A program made the translations under genes and the position numbers. Below, piece by piece: positions 24,901-37,790 of a stretch of DNA of 64,000 nt; the first letter of the stretch is position 1; the number at the start of each line of letters is the position of its first letter. This DNA is from Alisma plantago-aquatica (taxonomy: Eukaryota > Streptophyta > Magnoliopsida > Alismatales > Alismataceae): assembly GCA_963693085.1 (NCBI GenBank), contig OY856411.1, forward strand, positions 1,346,675,050 through 1,346,739,049, read 5' to 3'. The notes under the pieces are model-generated. The model made no database searches and was not told the origin of the DNA. It was given only the letters and a program-made list of their open reading frames with translations.

Positions 24901-27750
24901 AATCACCTATCTAATATATTCTCCAAAGGAGTGTGGTACTTCCTTCAATCCTAAAATATCATAAAAAGGTTTCAACTCAATTATATACCCCTCATATCTC
25001 TTTTATCCTTAGTATGGCATATGCTTTGTCCTGTCTCTCACACCCATAACAAGATGAAATAATCATTTGGTTGCATTCCAAATATAGAGTTTATCTATTC
25101 CAAGAGTAGAGATGGTGCATCACACATTGCCATTACACTTTCTGGTCTAAGTTGAAACATACTTCTGATGACTCTATACCATGAGCATCTCACAAAACTA
25201 TGTTTACATCCATGGAAAGGTTGTTCCCAAACACTTTTGAGTCTTCATAATACTCATAAATATACAATCCATAGTCATCTCCTTAAGGTCCCTAGGGTAT
25301 CTGTACTTTCGGTGTGGTCTTACCCTTATGCATCTAGGGAGTGCCTCTCACATTTACCCCTTAGGCTCCATGAACTCATGAAGGTGATCAACCTCCTAAC
25401 CCATGGTCCTCGAGCAACGGTTGTTGTTACCTCCTGACCCTATGGTCTTATGTATTCAAGGAATAGACAACTCCTACTCCCATCAGTCTTATACCTCCTT
25501 GATCTTGGCATTGACTTAGGATTCTATCATAGCACATCTCAATCTTGAATCCTCATCTGAATCTCCATCATCTCTCTGGGCACTCAAGGTTGAACTTGCA
25601 TCCTTTCATAGGAGTCACGATGACCTGCCTAACTCAGTCTGGTCCCATACTAATCACCTCTATGGCAACATATCCTACTGCCCCTTAGAGATGGTCACAT
25701 GTGGGTCTATAGATTCATGCTCATACTATGTGCTCTCCTCTTATCTCATCAAGCTCTTATAAGTGACCTCTTCAGGTTACCTCAAACCTAAACAAAAGTT
25801 GGTGCTCACCCCAACAAGAAGGGTCCCTTCCCATGATGGGAGAAAACTATCTCTTGATAGTGACAAAGGTCACAAAACGTTTTTATCTTCAAGGTTTACA
25901 TCATCATGTATTTTCTTATCCCTATCATTCTACTTATGCTCGTGGCTAGCAAGAAAACAACCTATTAAACCATGCTAAGTTCCTTGGTACTTCATACTTT
26001 TTCATCATTCCTCAAGGTTGGGCCAATCTCATACATGCATATGTCACCAACTTGTGTGAGTGGTTCATCAAACATATATCTCAGTTCAAGTGGGGTTTCT
26101 TTTGTTCTAAAACATGGGGGGATGCCATGCTCAATTCCTATGTACTCATACATCCTTGTGAGCATCATGTGCACTAGGTACAACTACTTCCCCTCTTTGG
26201 TCCAGGAACCCCAGGTTGACCTCCTATGCATTAGTTGTCTATCTACATGTTCAGTTGTTCAAACATGAACCCAACCTATACAAGATACAACATATACTTC
26301 CTAACACTCCTGTACGTGAACAACCAGGACAACCAAATGGGTGTGAGGCCTCACAACTTGTTATCATACCATATCTCTTTAGGGTCTTTGGAACTACCTT
26401 TCCTACACCTAAAAGGTAGGCCCTCATGTCACATGTATATTGGTTCAAGAAGCCTCTTTCTCTCTTCTAGGGTTTGGTTCCTCTAAAGGCATCCAAGGTA
26501 CGATAAGCCTCCAAGTATCGTGTGTGAGGCAATCACATATACATACTTAGGGTCATCTATTCCAGGCCACATTATACCAAACTTCTCATGATTCCTCAGA
26601 GTCTAGGTTTCTAACCTTCTTCATCGGGTCTCACTCTCTCTCTCTCTCTAGATCTAACCCTACAACTAGTCCTACCACTAGAGGTTCTCTCCCAAAAGAT
26701 GGGTCAAGCTCTTAAGGATACATGTCTATTCCAACCTGGGTGAAACGTATTATCAAAACTTATGTCTGGCCAAGATCATCTAAAGCTCTGCACGCCTATC
26801 TAACAAACTATCAGGCATAACCCCTCAGGCTCAGGTCTAAAGCCTACTACCAGCCTTGCTACCATGCATAGGTGCATTCCTCTTTTCTACTCATATATGT
26901 CCGTTAGGGTTCCTATATGGTCTCCTCTAACCTTCTCAATGAGGGAGCGATCTCTCACCCTCAACATGCATGACCACCCAAGGTCAAGTCACTACAAGGC
27001 ACCAGGGGTCAAACAACCACACATAGTCTATGTTTCTCATGCATATTCAAAGCCTCAATGTAAAGCATGCATGTCAAACCCACGTACATGCATGCATGAT
27101 CAACTATGATATCCAACTCATCGTGTCTTCTCTTCTGCTATCCAGCGCTTAAGGTTTTTGGGTGGAGCATCATCCTTAGAGGATGTGTTAGGTCTCTTCC
27201 TTTTCCTGGAGGCTTCTTCCTCCAAGGCTCTCACTCTCCTCCTCGTCTTACGGGATGGTCTAACCTCACCGTTCTCCTGAGGGAATGACAACACTGGCCA
27301 TTCAACCTAAGCATGTAATTAAATTCAGTCGGAGTTTCTAATTATCAAAACTTGTGTCCATGACATCTTTCTTACATGCTTTTTATTATTTGGTGGAGGA
27401 TTCCTTAATCCTTATTACTCTTAACCCCAAAACTTCAGAGGGTGGAGGAGAGAGATAAAACCCTAATCTTTTAGACTTATTCAGTTAAACCGGGTAGAGA
27501 AGGAACGAAGACATATGAGAGAAGACCTAGAGGTATCTTATTTTGAGTCAAATCCTCCAATTTTGGCCAGGCAGTTACACGAAATCTGGGAGTCCTCGTA
27601 TAACGACTAGCATGCGGAGGAAAATCTTGTCAGCCCCCAGATTGTGATCCTTTTCTAGACACCTCCATCATTGGAAAATCCTCTAATAACTCCCTTGGGT
27701 TCTAAAGATTTTGTAAAATTTAATAATTATTAGATATTAAATAGAAAACC
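24901..27750 (-). other. G1 internal 5' half (expected RT, protease, gag), not resolved
   Basis: Position inside G1 predicts gag, protease and RT here on the minus strand. I could not recognise their motifs by eye. Open frames on the + strand are pyrimidine-rich shadows. Either the domains are heavily decayed or they were replaced by other sequence. Confidence 0.5.
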
Positions 27751-27752
27751 AT

Positions 27753-27764
27753 GCTCTGATACCA
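27753..27764 (-). other. G1 primer-binding site
   Basis: The minus strand reads TGGTATCAGAGC, an exact match to the 3' end of initiator tRNA-Met, two bases from the 5' LTR. Confidence 0.95.
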
Positions 27765-27766
27765 AT

Positions 27767-30706
27767 TGTAACGACCGCACTCGCCGGTAACCCCCAATTA
27801 AGTAAGACTAGAAATCCAGAGCCGCTATCCCAAAACAAGATCAATGGTTTTACAAATGACAAAAAATAATTAAAAAATCTAACCAAAGACTAAGCTTAAA
27901 ATAGGATAAAAATTTACTTTTCACATACCTTTCAAAAAAAAGGAATCCGGGACTTATACCCATGGAGTTCTAACTAACTAAATCCTCCTTTATGGATTAA
28001 CTTTATTCTTCACAAATTCCACATTACTGTTTATCGAATTTCAGATATTCCTAAAATGCCGACAAACAAAATGTCAGTTGGCATAAATGAATATACCGGT
28101 ATGTGGTGACAACCAAAATATTGCACGCATATTGTAACAACCTAATCACATCAAATATTTGTTAATAATTCAAGATTACTTTTTTCAATATGACTTCCCA
28201 ACCACTTTTACTCATACTCTAGGATGCCCTCTTTTAGGGTTTAGTCCTTGCAAGGGACTTTAGGCTACCTTCTCCATCCTGAGCTTGGTACCTGGTGGGT
28301 CACCTCTCTGGGTGCCTGATGCTCTTCACTCTGGGGCTTGACCACCTATGACCTTCTCTATGGGGCTTGGTCTCTTATCTTACATCCAAAGATGGTATGT
28401 AGGTTTGGGCAAGTCATATACATACTTAAATTGTGATAATCATATTCACTTTAATGATTGCAGAAATAAAATCATCCAAGCAGTTCATTTCCATACAATT
28501 GATATAATGTCGAAAATGCCAAGTAAACTAATGTGAGTACTCATAAATAACCACATACCTAATTTGGAGATTTCACATGAAATAAGCACATTCCAATAAG
28601 GAAATCCAAGCAATCAATCAATCAAGACAATCACACAACAGAACAAAATCTTGAAAAGCATGTACAACCTATTCACTACATACTCATCAAGAAGTTACTT
28701 TATTGACTTAGGAATACTTCCTAGGGTTTCTAATCCAAGTTAGGGTCTCCTTAGGGTTCTTTAGATCTATTTCTCAACTTTCCCTTTTCATGTCAACAAA
28801 ACCCTAAAACAACAACATATATACCAAAACCTTAATTACTCAATTTATTTATATCAAAGCCTCTTTATTACCAATTTGTCTTAGGATCAACCTTATATCA
28901 TATTATACAAAGGATCTCAAAATATAACTCCTTAAAAATTATTAACACCTATACTGGGGTTTCTAAGCCCATTAATGCACATTATACATATGAAACCCTA
29001 AATTAACCTATTAAGCATATGGATCATCAATTTAGATTTAAAACATCCTTTTTATTAGCAACATGTTAATATTCTCATAGAACATCCATATTACTTTTCC
29101 CAATTTCATAAAACATCAAATTAGGGTTTCTTATTCATGAAAGCATTAAGGATAGCAACTTTATGTGCTTTATGAACTATAAACAGATTCAAGTTTCAAA
29201 ACTATTTTAATTGAAATCTACATATTTTTTGATCAATTTTCATATATAATTTGTCTTCATCTGATTTACTAATAATTAGTTTCGATTTTTACTAATTAAT
29301 ATTTTTCTGGCCAATGGGGGTCAGCCACCTCAACATAGTACTCTGGGTCCCACCCGCACTACATCGGCTCAGCCAACCAATCGAGTCTCACCAACTTGGC
29401 TCGACTCGCCAGTGAGGACGCGCACTCTCTCAACTAAAAACATAATGAAAAGTCATCTTTACCCTTACCTGTAACGAAGGTTCGTCAGGGCAAGCTAATA
29501 ATCTCCCCACGAATCGTCTTCAACCTCTGTTCTTTGCCTCTCAGCAAGCCGAGGGTCAACTCGAGGGTTGAATCTGCTCTCTACCGCACTTGTGCATGAA
29601 CCAAGACCACCCAAAGCTCCGCCTTGATCCTTCGGACTCGATGATTAGGTCAATTTCTTGCTCGCTACCTCCCATTGCCCAGAAAACACCACGAAAGCTC
29701 CTACAGAAGCTTCTCCAAGATGAAGTATAGGTCAATATGATTATCCAAATTGATGGCACCAATGTGTTCGCCTACTCGTTTCAGACTCATAAAGGTTGTT
29801 TGTGAGTTTGTTGGTGATGCACAACACCCTCTCTTATATAAGGTAGGGTCTCGGGTTCTACTAGATTTAGGGGAATCCAGGGTTCACCACGAAAGGTCAT
29901 GAATCCCAGTATGGATGGGATCCCTGGGATCTTTCAAATATGTTGGGACAAATCCTAACTCCTCACTTCCTCTCATTCACGAAGAAAATGATTTGGGAAA
30001 ATAGCCTGAACTACTCTCTGGTCTGGGTCTCCAATTGAGACCAAAATTAGACCTATGTTGTTGGATCTCAGATCCAACAATCCACATCATTCGTGTTCTA
30101 ATTAAATGAAATATAATTCCAATGTAAATGTGGCATTTAGTACAATTATTCAAATATCCATTCACTTTAGGAAAACTTGCAAAAACCATAACTCTCTCCT
30201 CATTTATTCTTTTTCTTCCAAATTTTAAGGAAATATTGTATTAACATTATCTACTCATATCCCAAGTTTGAGTCCCAAACTCAAAAGGATGAAGGTGTTT
30301 TCTTCACATGAAAGTTATTACACATTAAAGCATAATTTATTCATATTTTTTTTCTCTATCACTTTTATCTTCTTCATTTGGATTCCTTGTATCACAAGAA
30401 ATCATATGGATTTGAACACCACTTCATTATGAACAAGCTCTTAGCCTTCTAGAGATTTCCACATATTTCTTATATTTTCCTCATTATATCAAACTTCCTT
30501 CTTAATAATGCATTATTTGATTCTTTCTTTCTCTTTTAATTATATTGGACTCATTAACATATTACGATCCACGAAATCACATGCACAAAGGAAATATTGC
30601 AAAGGAAATCCATTCAATACACATAAATCATACAATTTCATAATCATACATTTTATTGGAGAAATTGCATCTCAAACCATATAGACCCAAAATTGGGGTT
30701 GTAACA
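27767..30706 (-). repeat. G1 5' LTR
   Basis: Direct copy of 20236-23148. It starts TGTTACAACCCC on the minus strand at 30706 and ends CGTTACA next to the primer site. Confidence 0.95.
29833..29843 (-). promoter_or_regulatory. TATA box of G1 5' LTR
   Basis: The minus strand reads CCTTATATAAG. It would drive the minus-strand genomic transcript of G1. Confidence 0.65.
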
Positions 30707-30711
30707 AGACT

Positions 30712-31020
30712 CTTGAAAGGACATGTGATGTAGGCACATGTGTCAGTCGACTTGACAATAGCTACAGAGGAACTTGATGGTGTCAAAACTTCTTGATATT
30801 GTTGTACTTGTTGGTGGTGAAAGGATATAGATGATGAGAAGCAACAACGACCGACACCATTAATCATGATTAGGGAGGAGTATTTGAGAAGGATGTGGGA
30901 GAGTATACAATAGAGAAGATCAAAGGACATGGAAAAGAAGCCAAGTCAAAGGATATGGAAGAGGAGATCAAAGGACCATGGAAGAAGATACCAAAGGACC
31001 ATGGGAGAGGATGCCAAGTC
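30712..31020 (-). other. Upstream flank of the RT-like element
   Basis: This is the piece of the RT-bearing element on the far side of G1, ending at TATGAATT. It holds four imperfect copies of an AAGGA-C/T-ATGGAAGA motif of about 22-35 bases at 30915-31020. No protein similarity was recognised. Confidence 0.4.
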
Positions 31021-31467
31021 TATGAATTGAAGCAATCATCTAGAAGTTGGAATCTTGATTTTTATGAGACCATAAAAGGTTTGGATATTAAAAATAAAAA
31101 CTAACCTTGTGTTTAGTAAAATGTAGGTAGATCATAATTATACTTCTCATATTATATGTGCATGGCATATGATTGATGGGAAATGACATACTTGCTCCAC
31201 AATTGGTAAGACTTGGTTCGAAAATACCTTCTCCGTTAAGGACTTAGGAAAAGCATCAAATAATCTAGGAATCAAGATATATAGAGAGATATATAGAATG
31301 CTTCTTGGCCTAACTTAGAATACATAGATTGACAAGGTGTTGAAGAGGTTCAACATGCAGGATTCTAAGAGAGGAAATTTACCTCTGACAAAAGCACTTT
31401 CATAGCCAAAGCATGATGATCATGTTACATCACTTGGAATTTGATTCATGAGTGATGGGCTCAAGTT
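31021..31467 (+). pseudogene. P1 pol, 3' portion (RT), continuing from 5283
   Basis: The frame resumes with LKQSSRSWNLDFYETIK, exactly the codons that should follow the VYEL at which the left part stops. Further copia RT segments follow at 31210-31400: FSVKDLGKAS, LGIKIYRDRYRMLLGL, YIDKVLKRFNMQDSKRG. Almost all of RNase H is missing. The text jumps from HDDHVTSLGI near 31440 to the final LKFKWDN codons before the LTR, so an internal deletion occurred. Confidence 0.88.
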
Positions 31468-31479
31468 CAAGTGGGATAA
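31468..31479 (+). other. P1 polypurine tract
   Basis: CAAGTGGGATAA sits directly before the LTR start TGTTGG, and the last pol codons overlap it. It is similar to the P2 tract. Confidence 0.65.
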
Positions 31480-33345
31480 TGTTGGTTGTATGCCCTAACA
31501 ACCATTATGTGATGATTGTAATAGGGATACATTGTATATGATTGGAATATTAATAAAAGGTAATTCCACTTATTATGTTTTATTTAGTACTGAGCTAATG
31601 AATAATTGTAGTAATTCCCTAATCAATGTCTTGACTCAATGACAAATAATTTTGCTTGAGTACAACATGAGATCATATGTTTACTTAAGAGTACTCATTT
31701 TTTCTATTTACCTACTTAGTTGTTGTTGTGGACATTATAGGACAACAATAATATATAAGACTAGTGTGTATGTTAAATGATGATTATGTCTCTTTATCTA
31801 CTATATTGTATATCAATTCAGCAAGATGAGTATTTGTTAAAGAACATGTCGTATGGATAGATCCACTTTGATAATGACACATGGAAGCCATGTCATGGAA
31901 GTGAGAGTCGTGTATCAATGTGACAATGGTGATTGTAATCCTTATACTTGAAGTCACTACGGCGATCAAATGTTGATATGCATACTTTAACACTACCCAG
32001 CAAGACTCTAACTAAGGATTGACATACTGTAGAGATTGGGAGCACTATGACACTTGTAGATTATCATGAGTGATATATATGGAATTTGTCCCTCCATTTG
32101 AGTAATTTCCTAGCCACTTGATAAGTAAGACTATGAAATGCATAGCCATTGTCAGGTGAGTCAATATATTGATATTGAGCTCACACATTCTCAATAGTTT
32201 GCTCTAGTTCAAGAGATATAGATCATATGCTAATAGAATAGAACAACTGCATGCTTGATTTCAATATGGCTATTTGGGATAAAGGGATTATACAGTCATG
32301 GTAACATCCTTCACTTTACAAGATGAATTTGTTCTCTAACTTATTCCTATTAATTCGGTATCAATGATGTGTTTCTTGATACCAATCTATAGTTGCAATG
32401 TATCCAACATCACTGCCAACATAATTAAGAACCTACATGATCACACACATAAAGATCCTTATAGGAATTACAGCTGGCAATCACACATATGATTAGAATG
32501 GTTCTGGATCATGTACTTTCTTATTTCTACCAAATCATCTAACTAGATAATCCATATTAGTTGGTTTGTTGAGTTTCAATTGGCAAACTGATCACCAATT
32601 GGGTGAGTGACCAATCAATGGTCTAGATAGTCCAGTAATGTGGTTGGTAGAAATCATGGAACAATTAGAATTGGAAAGACTCATATGCTTTAGAATCAAA
32701 TTGATAGATTCAAATCAGAATAAGACTTTCTTACTATGTGAATTAGACAAATGGATAGTCTAGTGCTCCGATTAGGTTAATGAGTTGGTTGATTCATCAA
32801 GGAATTGGCCGACTAGGAAGTTTGTCTTGGTTTTCTAGTTTGATTTTGATTGTGAGTTATTATTAGGAAATGGATTGGATTTAAAGAACTCCAACCCCAT
32901 GACTCTCCTATCACACCTTTAGAATCAATAGACACTAGTTCCCTAACAATTTTCTCTCAGAGAAAGAGAAAATCAGCCCCAAGGATCCTAGGAGGAGAGT
33001 AAGAGTTTGGGGATGCTAGCACATCCAAAAACTCCAGGTTTGATTCCTCTTGGCGATCAAAGTGGTGCATCAATAGTTCTTGCATTTTCTTGGATGACAT
33101 AGAGTGCAAGGCACTTGTTCGGAACCTTGGAGTACAAGTTCCACAAAACAAAATGGTGGTGCTGCAGAGGCGACAACTAGGTAGCAATTCAAAGACGAGT
33201 TTAGATCCCGATCCATAAGTTCATGATCTTCATCGACATAAGACATGTCTAGTTCTTGACAACTAGTGTGTGATACGGCATATTTGATATCTCCTATGTC
33301 ATTAACATACTAATATTTTATGACTATAAAGGATCTTTTAGAATA
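31480..33345 (+). repeat. P1 3' LTR
   Basis: It begins TGTTGGTTGTATGCCC after the purine tract. Its last 450 bases match about 440-930. The right end is placed where that similarity fades, so 33345 is approximate. The target duplication cannot be tested because the left end of P1 is outside the window. Confidence 0.7.
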
Positions 33346-34908
33346 AAACCCCATATATTTATATATGTGTGTAGGAATGGTGTACCGGCAAGTACACACA
33401 ATTTGTATGTACCGGCCAAAAAACATTTCATTACCATCTAGCTGGGCCACCATAAATGTTATTATTAACTATCAGGAAAAGAAAACAGAAATCTTCTGCA
33501 TCCCTGATTCATGCACAAGCTTATTGCTAGCGTAGAAAGGCAAAATTATCCTTACACGCATATTAAGTTTTCTTTTCATGAAGATTGCTTTAACTTGGTA
33601 TAAATTGTGAACGACTAGTACGATTAGGAACCGTTGTAATTCCATTTAATTTATGATGTGAGAACGTGTTACTATCATAAAATTTATTTTGTGCCAATAT
33701 CACAAAATTTCTTAATTGTTCTTTGATCAACTCGAATGTGCAGACCTACCCCCTTTTTTAATATTGACTCTTATTAACGTGTCATGGTATCAAATCAACA
33801 AATATGAAATATAGGAAGACATCTTATGGGTTAATCTTGAAACAAAGTTATTGAATTTGTATCCCGAAAAGTATTTTTAGCAGTGGTTATAATTTATGAA
33901 TAGAAAATTTGCATACTTAACTATTAGCTCAGTTGGTAATGTAAAGATTTATGAACCAAACAAGCTCTATCTTAGACGATAAAGTCAATTGTTAATTGTA
34001 TTGAATGTCATGATTTTGATCAAGAGGTGCATGACATTCATGACATAGTGGTGTGATTTTCTTCATAGTCTTGTTTATACGGACTTTCTTGAAAGAAAAA
34101 TAAAATAGCAAAAAAGAAAAATGAACATGTCAATTTTAGACCATGAATCCAGTGGTCAAACCCAATCCAAGAGCATATTAGTCCTCGACACTTATTTCCA
34201 TTGTGCTCATTGCATGTTAATTAATTTAATATATTTCATTGCATCTTCATTGGTGTTGTAGACATTTTTTCGTTTTTACATTTCCCTATTCCTACAATTT
34301 TCAAACATTTATTACGAAGTGCCCAATGCATGAATTTTGATAGCCTATAACCATCAATCACAGAACATCACATCTCGTTTTTCAATAGGTCTGACATATG
34401 TTGCCAATATTGTCCATGCATATATAGCTGATATATAGATGGAATATATGGAAATAATGTCTTTTATTTATGCTCACATACTTCACGATTATAGTCCACC
34501 GTGGTCCAGACCTCCTTGTGGCCTATAAAGGTCTAAACCACATCAAATTAACACATACAGAAAAGTACTTTCGCTTCTATCCCGAGAATCAGCATATCAC
34601 CGTAGTCAAGATCAATACAACTGTAACATTATGCAGAAATGATTTTCACAGCATGAGCAAGCTGAAAATAACCTTAATAAAACAAAGATACATGTATATT
34701 TACTTAATACGGTAGCCGAAAAATCTCTATCGTTTAAACCATCCTTATTCGATTTAATAAGTTCATCGCCAGCAAAGTTTACGCAAGGAAATCAAAGCGC
34801 ATGGTGTTACTTGGATGAAGTTACACGACATGAAGGTATTACGAGGACAGTAGTTATTGTGCGGTGATTACAGACTCGTGTTTCTCTTTCATAAAGGAAT
34901 AGTGTGTT
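33346..34908. other. Non-repeat-like interval, no gene recognised
   Basis: No element ends, LTR pairs or coding similarity were seen. Short frames such as 34470-34715 show nothing recognisable. This is the best candidate in the window for old single-copy intergenic DNA. The AGTGTGTT at 34901-34908 is the left target duplication of the next element. Confidence 0.4.
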
Positions 34909-35290
34909 TAGGGGTGTAAACTGGTGCGGATAGAGTATGGGTCTGGTCATATCTATACCCATATCTATTTAATTTGGTGGGCTCGGTTATGGTTCTACAC
35001 CCACATTGTAAAAATTTAAACATGCATCATACACGTAACCGCAATAATAACAAATTTACGGTGCGGATATGCGGATAACCGGTTCTATATAAATATGATA
35101 TTATATGTTCTATATATTCTAATACAATGAGATATTACTATTATATAGGATATAAACATTCACTAGTTTTTTTCTGGAAAATTGTGAAAGTATATTTCTA
35201 AACCCACAAGGAGACAAAGTTACAAATTACCCGTACATGTAACTCAACGCGTTTAAACAAACACGTAGAGGGCATATACTTGCCCTCTAC

Positions 35291-36004
35291 TTACATGAGC
35301 TCCCAGTTCCTAATGGAGATTTCAGAAACTCCTTCAATCATATGCTTGTAAACTCTGAACCTCATTTTAATCTCTTCTTCAAGTTTCTTGAACATATGAA
35401 GTTCATCTTTTACGTTACCTCCATGTAAACGGCTGTTTTTTGCATGCCATATTATGTGGACAATACATGTGATTGCCCATAACTCTAATGTGGCATTGTT
35501 GCGATTACTGCTACCCAATCCTACAAGGCATCCTTGCAGTGAGGAATGTCTCCTTATCATTAGCTTTAGCTGAGCTCGGCTCCACAAGTACCTCCATGTT
35601 TTACTGTCACCAAACAGATTGGAAGCATATTCATCTCCTGTTTGGCACATGAGACACCTCTTATCAATGATTGGACACCATCTTATGATCTTGTCCTTCG
35701 TAGGAAGATAGTCGTTTAGGGCACAGAATTATGTCAGACTCCATCTTGCTCGTAATGTGATTTCCTCTGATGTTTCTGCCTAAAACTTTCCCATAGGTCA
35801 GAATCATCTCCTCTATATGTTGACCACATTGTTACCACCTCCTCTCCATGTATGATTTGGTTGTCTTGAGAGATCATCACTATATCTGCGATTCATCCAT
35901 GAGCTCCAAACTGAGTTCCCTTGCTTAAATTGATTGATTCTCTTCAACGTGTGACAGTCAGCTAAGTCTAATAAACTTTTAAGACCCAGACCACCTTCAC
36001 TCAC
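35291..36004 (-). pseudogene. LINE ORF2 C-terminal remnant (zinc-binding RT-associated region)
   Basis: Segments MSEGGLGLKSLLDLADCHTL (35813-36004) and YLWSRAQLKLMI, IVHIIWHAKNSRLHGG (35291-35650) match the region after RT in plant LINEs, including the zf-RVT-like part with its CQTGDEYASNLF start. They lie in separate frames, so the reading frame is broken. Confidence 0.75.
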
Positions 36005-36410
36005 AGGGTAGGCAAGCTTACACTAGCTTGAGGATGTACCGCGCTGCCCCACAGGAAATCTGACATTAGTATTTCCATTCTACCGAGAACAAACCTTAGA
36101 ACTTTACCTTGGTATAGCCAGTAACCTATCTACCCCATAGCACAATACTTAATAAGTATCAGCCTGCCTGCCATAGAAATTTGACTTCCCGACCACTTAT
36201 TAATCATATCTTTCAGATGATCAAGACACTCATGGAAATATTTTCTTCTTAGGTTCCCCCCCAGCCATTGGGAACCCTAGATATTTTGTGAGCCATTCAT
36301 CCTTTTGGATTCCCATGTACTCGACAAGGTTGAGTTTGTTCTTACATGATCTAGACAGAAAAATGTGTGTTTTATTATCATTACACTTCATTCATGTACT
36401 TCCCAAACTC

Positions 36411-36863
36411 CTAAATCAGGTTTTTGAGGGAACATAAGTTGTGTGCTATTCCTTCAGAGAAGATTAGGACATCATCAAGAAAAAGTAGATGGATCGGGAC
36501 TCTTGTTCTTCTGATGGTGAAGGGTCTTATCGACTGACTTTCATAGGCTTCCTCTAATATTTTTCTAAAACCTTCCATGGCTATGGTGAACAATAGTGGC
36601 GACAATGGGTCACCCTGACGCAACCAATTCTTGCTTTTTAAGAAACCTATTGGGCTACCATTAAGAAGAAGAGAGAAGGATTTAGTAGTCACACATTTTT
36701 TAATTAGTTGAATCCATGATTTAGTAAAACCCATTCCCCGTAGATAGCTCCAAAGGTATGACCATCGGACTGAGTCGTACGCTTTGGTGATATCTAACTT
36801 GATATAGGTTGCAGAGTTGCTCCTTTGAACATTAAAGTTCAAAGTGAATTCAGCTGCTAGCAT
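36411..36863 (-). pseudogene. LINE reverse transcriptase core, 150 open codons
   Basis: The RT palm is well preserved: KLDITKAYDSVRWSYL (first catalytic Asp), LNGSPIGFLKSKNWLRQGDPLSPLLFTIAMEGF, then HLLFLDDVLIFSEG with the catalytic DD pair. Plant LINEs usually have FADD here, so the Leu is unusual. Flanking pieces are in other frames, so the protein as a whole is lost, but the palm is much fresher than the other RT remnants in the window. Confidence 0.9.
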
Positions 36864-37133
36864 TGATCATTCCTCAATCTTCCTCCCTTTCACGAAGGCA
36901 CATTGATTATGAGAAATAAGTTTAGGAAGAATCAATGCCAACCTCAGAGTAATGATCTTTGTGATGATCTTATACATCATAGAACAACACGAAATTGGTC
37001 GAAAGTCAGCAAATGAAGATATTATGTCTTTCTTTGGTATTAATGCAACAAAGGCATGATTAACCTATTGAATCATGTTTCCTCCCTCAAAGATCCATTA
37101 CACAGCTTTACATAGATCATCTTTTATCAGTGA

Positions 37134-37790
37134 TCAATTTTCTCTATAAAAGTATTCGTTGAAACCATCTAGTTTTGGAGTCTTACTTGGACCAATGCTC
37201 CATAAGGCCTTCTTGATGTCTTCTTCCACTGGTATTCTACACAGCATGTCATTTTCTTCTTGACTAACCTTCACAATCCAGTCACATTCTGAGCTACTCT
37301 CCTCACTTTGTTCCTGGTTATATAAGTTTTCTAAGAAACTAAGAGTATTAGTAGCAATTTTTTCTTCATCGTCAATGCAGACAACTTGTTCATCATAGAG
37401 TTCAGTGATGAAGTATACAACATTCCTTCTTTTGACTGTGATATGGTATAGGTTGATGTTCCTATCACCATTGGCTATCCAGTCCATGCGGCTTCTTTGC
37501 CAGTAATAGCTTTCCTCTGCCTTACCCAGAACCTCTAGTCTTTCAAGAGTGACCTTCTCAGCTTCAATTAGTTCAGTATCAAGGGGTGAAACTCTGGTTT
37601 CCTTTGAAATATCATGCAACTCCATCCTCTCTTTAGTTGTAAGGTTCTTCAAGTTAACATAGCCCTTGGCCCAACATTTAAGTTCCATCTTGACTTTCTT
37701 TAGTTTTTGACAGAATTGATACATGGGGTTACCTCTATGTTCAACTTGCCAAGCTTTTGTGATGATCTCTCTGCATCCATGCCATTCCAT
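37134..37790 (-). pseudogene. LINE ORF2 region between endonuclease and RT, 218 open codons
   Basis: It contains the conserved plant LINE segment YYWQRSRMDWIANGDRNINL-YH (usually SRxxWLxxGDxNTxFFH), followed by the acidic connector and an IKKALWSIGPSKTPKLDGF segment. The last is the start of the RT domain (usually KAPGPDGF). It is open throughout but not joined in frame to the RT core at 36863. Confidence 0.88.

Larger units (their letters stand above)
20236..30706 (-). mobile_element. G1: complete but decayed Ty3-gypsy chromovirus (Tekay/Del-like), minus orientation
   Basis: LTRs of 2,913 and 2,940 bp (20236-23148, 27767-30706) begin TGTTACAACCCC and end CGTTACA on the minus strand. A purine tract and an exact tRNA-iMet primer site sit directly inside them. 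The flanks AGATT (20231-20235) and AGACT (30707-30711) look like a 5-bp target duplication with one later change. A chromodomain-like tail after integrase and long LTRs suggest the Tekay/Del group. In stretches compared by eye the LTRs differ at about one position in ten. Confidence 0.92.
5284..31020 (-). mobile_element. RT-bearing element inserted in P1 pol, itself carrying nested P2 and G1
   Basis: The insertion is bounded by TATGAATT at 5276-5283 and 31021-31028, an 8-bp direct repeat in the disrupted P1 pol. Without P2 and G1 the inserted DNA is about 3.1 kb (5284-5629, 17773-20235, 30712-31020). It reads as a reverse-transcriptase protein on the minus strand. No poly(A), LTR or terminal inverted repeat was found at its ends, so its class is unsettled. 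The RT argues for a non-LTR retrotransposon or a retroposed RT gene. The 8-bp repeat could fit target-primed insertion or capture by a DNA transposon. Confidence 0.65.

Noticed and set aside
25168..27288. Several + strand frames of 60-98 codons inside G1
   Set aside because: They are short, overlap each other, have no recognisable domain and lie antisense to G1 internal sequence.
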